Below are positions 7,119-15,313 of a stretch of DNA of 34,928 nucleotides, piece after piece. Numbering within the stretch: position 1 is the stretch's first letter; each line of letters begins with the position of its first letter. The position numbers and the translations under genes were made by a program. The stretch comes from Ruminococcaceae bacterium D5. GTDB taxonomy: Bacteria > Bacillota > Clostridia > Oscillospirales > Ruminococcaceae. The notes below the pieces were generated by a model that was given only the letters and a program-made list of their open reading frames with translations, did no database searches and was not told the origin of the DNA. The DNA lies in NCBI GenBank assembly GCA_900113995.1, contig FORK01000024.1, positions 1-34,928 of the forward strand, in the 5' to 3' direction.

Positions 7119-7859
7119 TTACATTGCCAGTCCGCCGTCAACCCGAATGACTTCTCCGGTCAGATATCCCGCCGGCTCGCTGCAAAGGAAGCAGACAAGG
7201 GCGGCAATTTCCTCCGGCCTGCCCATTCGTTTCATGGGGATCGAGGCAATTGAGGCTTCCCGGACTTTTTCGGGGAGCGCCGCGGTCATATCGGTTTCAA
7301 TAAAGCCGGGGGCAATGGCATTGCAGGTGATTCCCCGGCCCGCCAGTTCCCGGGCGACCGATTTGGTCAGGCCGATCATTCCGGCCTTGGCAGCCGAGTA
7401 GTTGGCCTGACCGGCATTGCCGCAAAGACCGGAAACCGATGAGATATTGATAATTCTTCCAAAGCGGCGCTTGACCATCGTCCCCGCACAGGCGCGGGTC
7501 ATCAGGAACGCGCCGCGCAGGTTGGTTGAGAGTACCGCGTCGAAATCCTCGTCCTTCATCCGCATCATCAGCCCATCGCGGGTGATGCCGGCACAGTTGA
7601 TGAGGAAATCGATCCCGCCCCACTCCTCCTGCAGCGCGCCGCAGGCCTGTTTGACCGACGCGGCGTCGGAAACATCGCAGCGAGCTGTGCGGATCTCTCC
7701 GCCTGCTTCGGCGGCGAAGGCGGCAGTTTCCTTGGCGGCTGTTTCGTTCCCGGCATAGAAGACGGCAACTCTGGCATGATGTCGGGCAAGCGCAAGAGCG
7801 ATGGCGCGTCCGATTCCGCGCGATCCGCCGGTGACAATGGCGTTTTTTCCGGTGAACAT
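7119..7859 (-). CDS. fabG: 3-oxoacyl-ACP reductase FabG
   Basis: NADPH-dependent short-chain dehydrogenase that reduces 3-oxoacyl-ACP to 3-hydroxyacyl-ACP. 246 residues. The cofactor loop TGGSRGIG is at 10-17, NCAG at 88-91, the catalytic S141 in ISSVSGLCGNAG, then Y154 and K158 in YSAAK. The C-terminus GYLTGEVIRVDGGLAM is typical of FabG. A GGGGG site precedes the ATG. It is 4 nt downstream of fabD in the operon, which supports FabG rather than another SDR function. Confidence 0.95.
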   Translation of the reverse strand: MFTGKNAIVTGGSRGIGRAIALALARHHARVAVFYAGNETAAKETAAFAAEAGGEIRTARCDVSDAASVKQACGALQEEWGGIDFLINCAGITRDGLMMRMKDEDFDAVLSTNLRGAFLMTRACAGTMVKRRFGRIINISSVSGLCGNAGQANYSAAKAGMIGLTKSVARELAGRGITCNAIAPGFIETDMTAALPEKVREASIASIPMKRMGRPEEIAALVCFLCSEPAGYLTGEVIRVDGGLAM

Positions 7860-7863
7860 CCGA

Positions 7864-8781
7864 TCAGGCCCCCTTTATCGCTTCGATCGTCTTTTGCAGC
7901 GACTGTGCATCCTCGACATTGGCGATGAATGCTTCGGGAAGGGTCTTTTTCACAAAGCCGGAGAGCGTTTTGCCCGCGCCGACCTCCACAAAAGCAGTGA
8001 AGCCATCAGCCCAGAGCCGCTCGAGGGTCTTTTGCCAGTAGACGGGGCTGACAAGCTGACGGGCCGGCATTTCGCGGTCCGCTCCTTCGTAGGGGGAGGC
8101 TGTGGCATTGGCATAAACCGGAATAGCCGGAGCGGACATCGGCAGGCTCTGAAGAACTTCGCGCAGTCCGTCGGCGGCGCTCTGCATGAAAGGAGAGTGG
8201 AAGCCGCCGCTCACCGCGAGCGGGATTCCGCGTCCGCCCGCCGCCTTGGCGGCGGCAGCGAGAGCTTCCTTTTTGGCGCGCAGTGTGGCGGCGACCGTCT
8301 GGCCGGGACAGTTGAAATTGATCGGGTAACTGTCCCCGACCTCCCGGCAGACCTCCGCGGCCTTCTCGGGCGTGAGCTTCAGAAGGGCGACCATACCGCT
8401 TTGGCTCGCCTCCGAGGCGGCATTCATCAGTTCGGCACGTTTCATGACGAGGGAAAACCCGTCTTTAGGAGAGAAAGCGCCCGAAAAGGTGAGAGCCGCA
8501 ACCTCCCCGAGTGAAAATCCTGCGACGGCATCAGGGAAAACGCCGGCTTCCCGCAGAGCTTCCGCACCAGCGAGATCGACGCAGTAAAGGCAGGGCTGGG
8601 TGTTGATGGTTACGGCAAGCTCCTCGGCAGTCCCCTCGAAACACTGGGAGGAAGTGCCGGGGCGGATGGAATCCGCGAGGGCGAAGACTGCGGCGGCGGC
8701 GGGGGAGGCTTCGCAGAGCGATTTCCCCATGCCGCTGTACTGTGAGCCCTGACCCGAAAATAAAAATGCTATTTTATCCAT
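7864..8781 (-). CDS. fabD: Malonyl-CoA:ACP transacylase FabD
   Basis: Transfers malonyl from CoA to ACP for chain elongation. 305 residues. Motifs: FSGQGSQYSGMG (8-19), nucleophile S90 in AGFSLGEVAAL, R115 in VMKRAELM, H195 in SGGFHSPFM and the NCPGQ loop at 157-161. The residue before the nucleophile is Phe (GFSLG) rather than the His of GHSLG in enterobacterial FabD; this should not abolish activity but differs from the best-studied enzymes. Its ATG overlaps the fabK 3' end by 13 nt, with GAGGTG upstream. Malonyl-CoA must come from carboxylase genes elsewhere. Confidence 0.94.
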   Translation of the reverse strand: MDKIAFLFSGQGSQYSGMGKSLCEASPAAAAVFALADSIRPGTSSQCFEGTAEELAVTINTQPCLYCVDLAGAEALREAGVFPDAVAGFSLGEVAALTFSGAFSPKDGFSLVMKRAELMNAASEASQSGMVALLKLTPEKAAEVCREVGDSYPINFNCPGQTVAATLRAKKEALAAAAKAAGGRGIPLAVSGGFHSPFMQSAADGLREVLQSLPMSAPAIPVYANATASPYEGADREMPARQLVSPVYWQKTLERLWADGFTAFVEVGAGKTLSGFVKKTLPEAFIANVEDAQSLQKTIEAIKGA

Positions 8782-9716
8782 TTGGCGGCACCTCTTAAAA
8801 TCTGTTCCGTCTCGTCCATCATTTCCCGGATGATTTCAGCACAGCTCTGTTCCTTGTGGATCATCCCGGCAATCTGGCCGGACATAAAGGTCCCATGCTC
8901 GAGGTCTCCCTCCTGCACAGCTTTGCGCAGTGCACCAACCCCCATTGCCTCCAGTTCGGCGGCGGGAACGCTGGAATCCGCCTCGAGCTTCATAATCTTG
9001 CGGGAGAAAGGGGTCTTCAGGCAGCGGACCGGATGCCCGAGCCGCTTGCCTGTAGCGGTGGTATCGATATCCTTCGCCTTGAGGACGCGCTCCTTATAGA
9101 TGGGGTGGACATTGCATTCGTGAGCGGTGAGAAAGCGGGTGCCCATCTGCACTCCGATTGCTCCGAGCATCAGGGCAGCTGCCATACCGCGTCCGTCGCC
9201 GATGCCGCCCGCCGCGATCACCGGGAGATCAACCGCATCGACGACCTGCGGGACGAGGGCCATAGTGGTCAGCTCTCCAATGTGGCCGCCTGATTCACAG
9301 CCCTCTGCGATGACCGCCGTGGCGCCGCTGCGCTGAGCTATTTTCGCATATGCCACCGAGGCAACCACCGGCAGAACGGTGATTCCGGCCTCTCTCCAGG
9401 CAGACATATACTTGCCAGGGCTGCCGGCACCGGTGGTGACGACTTTGATGCCCTCTTCAACGACGACCTGTGCCACCTGATCGGCAAAGGGACTCATCAG
9501 CATGATGTTGACGCCAAAGGGCCGGTTGGTCATTGCTTTGGCTTTTCTGATCTGGGTTCTCAGCCACTCGGCGTCGGCGTTCATTGCCGAGATCAGTCCG
9601 AGCCCGCCCGCGTTGGAAACAGCAGCGGCCAGATCGGCATCAGCGACCCATGCCATGCCGCCCTGGAGGATGGGGGCCTCGATGCCGAGCAGCTCGCAAA
9701 GCGGTGTTTTCATCAT
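8769..9716 (-). CDS. fabK: Enoyl-ACP reductase II FabK (FMN-dependent)
   Basis: Performs the last, NAD(P)H-dependent reduction of each elongation cycle. 315 residues, the normal FabK length. The barrel begins APILQGGMAWVADADLAAAV; the active-site loop EGCESGGHIGE is at 138-148 with H145, and the FMN-phosphate region AAGGIGDGRG and VQMGTRFLTAHEC follow. It follows acpP by 4 nt. Two adjacent ATG codons (9716 and 9713) are possible starts and neither has a strong ribosome binding site, so translation may depend on coupling to acpP. FabK enzymes are unrelated to FabI and are generally insensitive to triclosan. No fabI is seen in this window. Confidence 0.94.
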   Translation of the reverse strand: MMKTPLCELLGIEAPILQGGMAWVADADLAAAVSNAGGLGLISAMNADAEWLRTQIRKAKAMTNRPFGVNIMLMSPFADQVAQVVVEEGIKVVTTGAGSPGKYMSAWREAGITVLPVVASVAYAKIAQRSGATAVIAEGCESGGHIGELTTMALVPQVVDAVDLPVIAAGGIGDGRGMAAALMLGAIGVQMGTRFLTAHECNVHPIYKERVLKAKDIDTTATGKRLGHPVRCLKTPFSRKIMKLEADSSVPAAELEAMGVGALRKAVQEGDLEHGTFMSGQIAGMIHKEQSCAEIIREMMDETEQILRGAAKWIK

Positions 9717-9720
9717 AGCG

Positions 9721-9951
9721 TTACGCCTTCGCCTGCAGGCTTTCGATATAGGAGATCAGACTCTTGACATCGACGAGGCTCTCGTGCATCTCGAGTTCAA
9801 GGTCAAAGGCCTCCTCGAGGTTCATGATAATCTCAACGATGTCAAGCGAGTCGAAGCCCAGCTCTTCGAAGGTGGTTTCCATCTTGATTTCAGAGGGATC
9901 GATCTCCTTGTATTCGGCAAGGACCTTGGCGACAGTTTCAAAATTATTCAT
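9721..9951 (-). CDS. acpP: Acyl carrier protein
   Basis: 76-residue acidic helical carrier protein that holds the growing acyl chain. The phosphopantetheine site is S35 in ELGFDSLDIVEII. AAGGAGAA lies just upstream of the ATG. The gap of 79 nt to fabH is the longest inside the fab operon and contains a small GC hairpin (10003-10018), which may adjust the high acpP dose relative to fabH. Its place between fabH and fabK matches the order in other Firmicutes fab clusters. Confidence 0.95.
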   Translation of the reverse strand: MNNFETVAKVLAEYKEIDPSEIKMETTFEELGFDSLDIVEIIMNLEEAFDLELEMHESLVDVKSLISYIESLQAKA

Positions 9952-10002
9952 GGTTTAATTCTCCTTTTCTTGATCATTTTCAGTTCGCTTTTTTATGCTG
10001 AA

Positions 10003-10018
10003 CCGCGCATCTGCGCGG
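10003..10018 (-). promoter_or_regulatory. Small hairpin between fabH and acpP
   Basis: CCGCGC/GCGCGG arms with an ATCT loop in the 79-nt fabH-acpP gap. There is no T tract after it on the minus strand, so it is more likely an RNA stability or processing element than a terminator (inference). Confidence 0.35.
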
Positions 10019-10030
10019 AAAAGCGCAAAA

Positions 10031-10990
10031 TCAATCGATCTCCCAGCGGATGACCGCCGAGGCGCTCGTCAGGCCAGCGCCGAAGGCGCACATCGCGAGC
10101 AGATCTCCCTTTTTCAATTTTCCCTGTTCGCGGCTTTCATCGAGCAGAATCGGAATGCAGGCCGCAGAGGTATTGGCAAGCCGTTCGATATTGATGAGGA
10201 ACCGCTCGGGCGGAATTTTCATTTTGGACATGGCGAATTCAATAATCCGCATATTGGCCTGATGGGGGAGGACCCAGTCGATATCCGCTTCGGACAGTCC
10301 GGCGTCCCTGATCGAGCCGCGCAGTCCGCGGCACATCGCGGTTACGGCAAATTTGAAGACTTCCTGCCCATCCATTACCGCATAGCTTTCGGGGCCCTGC
10401 GCGCGTCCCGGCAGATTGCCCCGTGCGGCGGGAACATAAAGAACATTGGTGCGGCCCTGGGTTCGAATCGAGAGGGAGCGGAGCCCTTCTCCTGGCCCGA
10501 GAACCACCGCGCCCGCTCCGTCACCGAACAGGACGCAGGTGGAACGGTCGCGCCAATCCATCAGACGGCTCATTGCTTCGGCGGCAATGACAAGAATCCG
10601 TTTGGCTCTTCCGCGGGCAAAATAGCCATCGGCCACATCGAGTGCGAAGAGAAAGCCGGGACAGGCGGCGCTGACATCGAAAGCGGGGCAGGAGGCGCCG
10701 ATCGCTTCCTGAACCGTACAGGCGAGGGAAGGGGTGATGTAGTCGCTGCTGATGGTGGCGCAGAGGATCAGGTCGAGGTCCCCGGCACCGACGCCTGCGG
10801 AAGCCATCGCCCTGCGGGCGGCTTCTGCGGCGAGATCGGTGAGGGATTCCTCCATGCAGATGTGGCGCTGACCGATTCCGGTGCGGGAACGGATCCATTC
10901 ATCGGTAGTATCCACAAAGCTGCAGAGCTCCTCATTGGTCAGGACCGTTTTGGGCAGGGCCCGGCCTGTGGAAAGAATCGAAAAGCTCAT
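10031..10990 (-). CDS. fabH: 3-oxoacyl-ACP synthase III FabH
   Basis: Starts fatty acid synthesis by condensing acyl-CoA with malonyl-ACP. 319 residues. The catalytic triad is C110 in DVSAACPGFLFAL, H243 in LPHQANMRI and N273 in ERLANTSAA. The N-terminal TTDEWIRSRTGIGQRH block is standard. AAGGAG lies 9 nt before the ATG, and the gene follows the MarR-type regulator by 6 nt. Primer preference (acetyl versus branched) cannot be read from sequence. Confidence 0.95.
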   Translation of the reverse strand: MSFSILSTGRALPKTVLTNEELCSFVDTTDEWIRSRTGIGQRHICMEESLTDLAAEAARRAMASAGVGAGDLDLILCATISSDYITPSLACTVQEAIGASCPAFDVSAACPGFLFALDVADGYFARGRAKRILVIAAEAMSRLMDWRDRSTCVLFGDGAGAVVLGPGEGLRSLSIRTQGRTNVLYVPAARGNLPGRAQGPESYAVMDGQEVFKFAVTAMCRGLRGSIRDAGLSEADIDWVLPHQANMRIIEFAMSKMKIPPERFLINIERLANTSAACIPILLDESREQGKLKKGDLLAMCAFGAGLTSASAVIRWEID

Positions 10991-10996
10991 GGGACG

Positions 10997-11503
10997 TTAC
11001 TCCTTATGATTGTCGGTTTTCTTGAGATAGCGCCGTTCTGTCGGGGCAATATGGTCACGGTACTGCCGCTCGAAAAAGCTATTGAGCCGCTGCATCCCCT
11101 TGAGCAGCTGGCTGCGCTCCTCGCTGGACAGTTCCTTGGTGAGCGCGCGAACCATATTTTCGTGAAAGTAAGCGAAAAGCGCATAAGCTTTACGCCCCTG
11201 ACGGGTCATATGGATGTAGACGACTCTGCCGTCCTCTTCCGAGCGCCGCCGCACGACGCATCCCTTGGTGGCCAAACGGTTGACCGCGGCGCTTACCGAG
11301 GGCTGGGTGATGTTGAGCGCCTGCGCGATCTGTTTGACGGTGCAGCATTTTCCTTCGCTTTTTCCGATTACCTCGAGCAGGTGCATCTCGCTTCCGGTGA
11401 CATTCAGTTCCCCGATCCGCTGTAAAAACTGATTTTCAATCTTGACGGTATAGCGGTAAGCGGTCAGCAGGGTATCATCGAGCCTGCGGGAAAATTCGTC
11501 CAT
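10997..11503 (-). CDS. fabT: MarR-family repressor, FabT-like
   Basis: 168-residue winged-helix regulator, first gene of the fab operon. A helical N-terminus is followed by a helix-turn-helix at about 53-79 (TVKQIAQALNITQPSVSAAV) and a wing with RRRSEEDGRVVYIHMT (85-100), then dimerisation helices. The start ATG at 11503 has GAGGAGG upstream; an in-frame ATG at 11542 lacks a site and lies over the operator region. FabT proteins of streptococci and enterococci repress fab genes and bind acyl-ACP as corepressor. The same role is inferred from position and from the palindrome overlapping the promoter just upstream. The symbol is by analogy. Confidence 0.8.
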   Translation of the reverse strand: MDEFSRRLDDTLLTAYRYTVKIENQFLQRIGELNVTGSEMHLLEVIGKSEGKCCTVKQIAQALNITQPSVSAAVNRLATKGCVVRRRSEEDGRVVYIHMTRQGRKAYALFAYFHENMVRALTKELSSEERSQLLKGMQRLNSFFERQYRDHIAPTERRYLKKTDNHKE

Positions 11504-11550
11504 CGCCGAGCCTCCTCTCATGGATGGGATTGTACAAAACATTCCGCAAA

Positions 11551-11575
11551 ATAATTAGATTGTCTATCTAATTAT
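11551..11575 (-). promoter_or_regulatory. Palindromic operator, likely FabT binding site
   Basis: Perfect inverted repeat: ATAATTAGAT (11551-11560), 5-nt spacer, ATCTAATTAT (11566-11575). It overlaps the -10 box and the start region of the fab promoter, where a bound MarR-type dimer would block transcription. Size and AT-rich symmetry suit this regulator family; the binding itself is inferred. Confidence 0.75.
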
Positions 11576-11599
11576 AAAAGGCGGCATTCGTTTTGTCAA
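11571..11599 (-). promoter_or_regulatory. Promoter of the fab operon
   Basis: Full consensus on the minus strand: TTGACA (11599-11594), 17-nt spacer, TATAAT (11576-11571), 68 nt before the fabT start. The -10 box is shared with the palindrome next to it. Confidence 0.88.
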
Positions 11600-11683
11600 G
11601 AAAAGGGTTGACAATTTATAGAAAATTCACAACTGTACAGAATGTCTCTTCGCTGCGGATTTCATCCGGCGAGAAAAGGTGTC

Positions 11684-11712
11684 TTGTCATCTCTGTGTAA
11701 ATGGTGTATAAT
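11684..11712 (+). promoter_or_regulatory. Promoter of the membrane protein gene
   Basis: TTGTCA (11684-11689), 17-nt spacer, TATAAT (11707-11712), 53 nt before the ATG at 11766. It diverges from the fab promoter. Confidence 0.75.
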
Positions 11713-11765
11713 AACGGCGTTGTGGTCGGGCGTTTTTGCCGGAACCGGAAAGATGGGAGAAGAAT

Positions 11766-12308
11766 ATGTCGGTCAGGGTCTCACAGCGTCAGAATGCAAG
11801 GCGCACAAGAAAAACGGGACATGCCGTTCCTCTGATTTTGTTTCTTCTTGTGCTGACGACCTGCGGCGCCCTTCTGTGGGCGGCTTCCACCCGGCTGGGC
11901 TTATGCGGCCGGGAGTTTTCTGTCACCGAAGGACTTGATCCCCGGGCGGAGAGTCTCCATGAGGGTTTTTTCGCCGCCTTCGGACATGAAAACAACCGGG
12001 ACCAGCTCTCTTACCGGATCAATCGCCGGATTGAGCTTGAGCCGGGCGGACCCGCGGCACTCTGCCTTGGAAATCCGCTTCGTAACTCCTTCCTCCTCCG
12101 GGCGGAGATACGGCTTGATGAAAGCGGCGCGGTTCTGTTTTCCAGCGGCCTGTTGCTGCCGGGCCGCCAGATCAGGTCGGCGGTGCTTGATACTACGCTT
12201 GAAGCGGGGGAACATGCGGCGACCGCCCGATTCTATGCCATTGATCCTGTGAGTCTTGCAGAGCTGGGCTGGGTCAGCGAGCCGCTGACCGTCACGGTAT
12301 TGTCATGA
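11766..12308 (+). CDS. Single-pass membrane-anchored protein with extracytoplasmic beta domain, unknown function
   Basis: 180 residues. A basic N-terminus (RRTRKTGH) precedes one hydrophobic segment at about 20-41, so the rest should be outside the membrane. The C-terminal part from about 100 (GNPLRNSFLLRAEIRLDESG, then LLPGRQIRSAVL and AGEHAATARFYAIDP) reads like a beta-sandwich domain seen in various Firmicutes surface proteins. I know no function for it. The start at 11766 is chosen over an in-frame ATG at 11736 because GGGAGAAG lies upstream. It has its own promoter and stands between the fab operon and pncB; the 72-nt gap to pncB contains only short GC hairpins, so the two may be cotranscribed. 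Confidence 0.7.
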   Translation: MSVRVSQRQNARRTRKTGHAVPLILFLLVLTTCGALLWAASTRLGLCGREFSVTEGLDPRAESLHEGFFAAFGHENNRDQLSYRINRRIELEPGGPAALCLGNPLRNSFLLRAEIRLDESGAVLFSSGLLLPGRQIRSAVLDTTLEAGEHAATARFYAIDPVSLAELGWVSEPLTVTVLS

Positions 12309-12380
12309 AAACGGCGGCGTAATACCGCTGGGAAAATATTCGCCCCATGGGGCAAAAAATTCGAAATGAGGCCGACTTCT

Positions 12381-13871
12381 ATGATCGATATCAAAAACGA
12401 GCGAAATCTCACGATGCTCACCGATTTTTATGAGTTGACGATGGCCAATGGCTACCTGCACAAGGGAATGCAGGACCGGCAGGTTGTGTTCGACATGTTT
12501 TTTCGGAGAATTCCCGACGGGGGCGGGTATGCGATTGTCGCCGGTCTTGAACAGCTGATGCAGTATCTCGACAACCTCCAGTTTTCGGAGGAGGATCTTG
12601 CATTTCTCCGCAGTAAAAACACCTTTTCGGAGGAATTCCTCGATTATCTGCGCCGTTTTAAATTCACCTGCGATGTCTGGGCGATCAAGGAAGGGACCCC
12701 CGTCTATCCTCAGGAGCCTCTGGTCGTGGTCAAAGGGCCGGTGATACAGGCGCAGCTTGTCGAGACGATGGTGCTGCTTTCCCTCAACTACCAGTCGCTG
12801 ATCGCCACCAAATCTACCCGGATGAACCGGGTTGCCGAGGGGCGGGCCATCATGGAATTTGGCTCCCGCCGCGCGCAAAGCTACGACGCCGCGATGCTTG
12901 GCGCCCGCGCGGCCTATATCGGCGGATGCACTTCGACTGCCTGCGTCATTGCCGACCAGTACTATAACATTCCGGCGGTGGGGACAATGGCCCACAGCTG
13001 GGTACAGCTCTTTCCGGATGAATATGAAGCATTCAAAGCTTATGCCGAGATCTATCCTGATAACTGCACTCTGCTGATCGATACCTATGATGCGCTCAAT
13101 TCGGGAATTCCCAATGCGATCCGCTGCTTTAACGAGGTGCTGCTTCCGAAGGGCTTCCGTCCCCGGGGGGTTCGCATCGATTCAGGAGATATCGCTTATC
13201 TTTCGAAGAAGATGCGGGTGATGCTCGACGAAGCCGGTTTCCCGGAATGCAAGATCGTCGCTTCCAACTCGCTCGATGAGTATATCATCCGTGACCTCAT
13301 CCTTCAGGATGCCAAGGTCGATCTCTTTGGCGTCGGTGAAAACCTGATTACCAGCCGTTCCGAGCCGGTGTTCGGTGGCGTATACAAGCTGGTCGCGGTC
13401 GCGGAAGAGGATGGCAGGCTTGCCCCCCGCATCAAGATCAGCGAAAGCCCCGAGAAGATCACCACCCCCGGTTTCAAAAAGCTCTATCGCCTTTACGACC
13501 GCAAGAGCGGGCAGGCCATCGCAGACTATATTACCCTTTTTGAGGAAAAGGTGGACGATACCCGTCCGCTGACCATATTTGATCCCAACGCCGTCTGGAA
13601 GAAAAAGACCCTCAGGAATTTTGAAGCGGTCGAACTGCTGACCCCCGTCTATGAAAAGGGAAAGCGGGTCTATACCTCCCCGAACCTCGCTGAAATCCAG
13701 CGGTATTGCAGGAGAGAGCTCGACCGGACCTGGGACGAGGTCAAGCGGTTTGAGAATCCGCACCGCTATTATGTCGATCTTTCCCAAGCACTTTATACCC
13801 TCAAATCCTCGATGCTCGACGAGTCCGAGGCAAAGATTCGGGCCATGATCGAGCAAGCCAAGGAACAGTAA
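12381..13871 (+). CDS. pncB: Nicotinate phosphoribosyltransferase
   Basis: Converts nicotinate and PRPP to nicotinate mononucleotide, the salvage entry to NAD, in the cytoplasm. 496 residues, the usual size for the long Firmicutes form. Signatures: LTMLTDFYELTMANGYL near the N-terminus, FGSRRAQSYDAAMLGARA, VGTMAHSWVQLFPDEYEAF with the conserved His region, and RIDSGDIAYLSKKMRVMLD for phosphate binding. The start at ATG 12381 is preferred because GAGG lies 9 nt upstream; an in-frame ATG at 12366 is possible. It ends in a strong terminator. Confidence 0.95.
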   Translation: MIDIKNERNLTMLTDFYELTMANGYLHKGMQDRQVVFDMFFRRIPDGGGYAIVAGLEQLMQYLDNLQFSEEDLAFLRSKNTFSEEFLDYLRRFKFTCDVWAIKEGTPVYPQEPLVVVKGPVIQAQLVETMVLLSLNYQSLIATKSTRMNRVAEGRAIMEFGSRRAQSYDAAMLGARAAYIGGCTSTACVIADQYYNIPAVGTMAHSWVQLFPDEYEAFKAYAEIYPDNCTLLIDTYDALNSGIPNAIRCFNEVLLPKGFRPRGVRIDSGDIAYLSKKMRVMLDEAGFPECKIVASNSLDEYIIRDLILQDAKVDLFGVGENLITSRSEPVFGGVYKLVAVAEEDGRLAPRIKISESPEKITTPGFKKLYRLYDRKSGQAIADYITLFEEKVDDTRPLTIFDPNAVWKKKTLRNFEAVELLTPVYEKGKRVYTSPNLAEIQRYCRRELDRTWDEVKRFENPHRYYVDLSQALYTLKSSMLDESEAKIRAMIEQAKEQ

Positions 13872-13895
13872 GGCTGTCAAAAAAGATGCCCTGAA

Positions 13896-13947
13896 ATAAA
13901 CCGCCCCAGATTGCGCGGACAGCGCAATCTGGGGCGGTTTATTTTTC
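13896..13947 (+). terminator. Terminator of pncB
   Basis: Perfect 21-bp inverted repeat (13896-13916 and 13922-13942) with a 5-nt loop, followed by TTTTT at 13943-13947, 24 nt after the pncB stop. It may also stop minus-strand transcription from ltaE, though the T tract in that direction is short. Confidence 0.9.
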
Positions 13948-14083
13948 CGCATCAGGGGGATTTTTTCCTGCTGACCGTTTTGACTGGTTTGGTTCGATCA
14001 GATGGTTTTGGCGTTTATTGCCGCTTTGACGGCCCGTTTCAGGCAAGAACGGCATTTTTCCGCATGATATGCGATCCACGCAA

Positions 14084-15124
14084 TCAGTCAGGCATGGCGG
14101 CGATGTCGGCAAGCAGTGCCTCCACATCCTGCGCGGGAGTTGACCAGCTTGTACAGAAGCGGACGATACTGCGTCCCGCCCCGGCGTCCGCCCAGAATTC
14201 GCTGCGATAGCGTTCGTTGAGAAAGGCGAGCTGCTCCTTCTTCAGAATAGGGAACTGCTGGTTGGTGGTAGAACCGCCGTACATCCCGATGCCCTTTTCC
14301 TCGAAAGCCCGGCGGATTCTCAATGCCTGCAACACCGCTTCGCGACAAATGGAAAAGTAAAGACCATCCTCGAATAGAACGTCGAACTGAATTCCGAGCA
14401 GTCTGCCCTTGGCAAGCATGCCGCCGCGCTGCTTGATGAAATAGCGGAAGTCGCGCTTGAGTGCCTCGCTGCGGATGACTACCGCTTCACCGAACAGGGC
14501 GCCGCATTTGGTGCCGCCGATGTAGAAGACGTCGCAGAGAGCAGCCAGCTCCGGAAGGGTCAGATCGCTCTGAGGGCTGGCAAGACCATAGCCCAGCCGG
14601 GCGCCGTCGATATAAAGCGGAATTCCGTATCGGCAGCAGACGTTATAAAGATCGACAAGCTCTTTTTTGGAATAAATCGCCCCCGACTCGGTAGGGAAGG
14701 AGAGATAGAGCATCCCGGGCTGAACCATATGCTCACGAATTTCACAGCAGCGGTCTGCCTGCAAAATTTTCTCCACCTGACCGGCGGTGATCTTGCCATC
14801 CGGCGAGGGCAGAGAGAGCACCTTGTGTCCCGTCGATTCGATTGCGCCGGTTTCATGACACGCGATGTGTCCCTCCTCCGCGCACAGAACGCCCTGATGG
14901 GGCCGCAGAATCGAAGCGATCACCGTCGTATTGGTCTGGGTGCCGCCGACAAGAAAATGCACGTCCGCATCCGGCGTTGCACAGGCTGCCAGAATTCGCT
15001 TTTTGGCGCTTTCGCAGTAGAGGTCACAGCCATAGCCGGGCGTTGCTTCCAAGTTGGTTTCGTTGAGTCTCTGCAAAATTTTGGGGTGCGCTCCCGCAAG
15101 ATAATCACATTGAAAAGAAATCAT
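14084..15124 (-). CDS. ltaE: Low-specificity L-threonine aldolase (PLP-dependent)
   Basis: Cleaves L-threonine or L-allo-threonine to glycine and acetaldehyde. 346 residues, fold-type I aminotransferase-like (beta-eliminating lyase family). Visible are the N-terminal LEATPGYGCDLYCESAKK segment, LVGGTQTNTTVIAS for cofactor phosphate, H86 stacking region EEGHIACHETGA, D173 and R176 in YIDGARLGYGL, and the Schiff-base K206 in YIGGTKCGALFG. The start ATG at 15124 has GGAGG 6 nt upstream; an in-frame ATG at 15142 has no site. Monocistronic on the minus strand. Family members vary in stereospecificity, which cannot be set here. Confidence 0.93.
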   Translation of the reverse strand: MISFQCDYLAGAHPKILQRLNETNLEATPGYGCDLYCESAKKRILAACATPDADVHFLVGGTQTNTTVIASILRPHQGVLCAEEGHIACHETGAIESTGHKVLSLPSPDGKITAGQVEKILQADRCCEIREHMVQPGMLYLSFPTESGAIYSKKELVDLYNVCCRYGIPLYIDGARLGYGLASPQSDLTLPELAALCDVFYIGGTKCGALFGEAVVIRSEALKRDFRYFIKQRGGMLAKGRLLGIQFDVLFEDGLYFSICREAVLQALRIRRAFEEKGIGMYGGSTTNQQFPILKKEQLAFLNERYRSEFWADAGAGRSIVRFCTSWSTPAQDVEALLADIAAMPD

Positions 15125-15300
15125 CAGATTCCTCCGTTTCATGAATCCACCGACTTGTTGATGGTTGGCACAGGCCCCGCGTAGGGTTAGCTATCGGCCG
15201 GACCTGCAAGCACATTGAATTTTCTTTCGCCTGCACAAGACGTCCCACTGCTATTAAAACAGCGCATTTCCCCGATTTTTCGTAAGCAATCACTTTTGTG
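15125..15300 (-). other. ltaE upstream leader region
   Basis: No gene seen. On the minus strand there are complementary GC blocks around 15158-15208 (CAGG near 15208 with CCTG near 15163, and an inner GGCC region), so a folded 5' leader is possible. It does not match the THF, glycine or SAM riboswitch cores that I know, and I see no clear promoter. Confidence 0.25.
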
Positions 15301-15313
15301 TTATTCTATGAGG

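Noticed and set aside
11608-11640. TTGACA on the plus strand as a promoter
   Set aside because: No acceptable -10 box at 16-18 nt; the TTGTCA/TATAAT pair further down is better for the membrane protein gene.
12342-12353. GCCCCATGGGGC palindrome before pncB
   Set aside because: Short, 2-nt loop, no T tract; no evidence for a terminator or operator.
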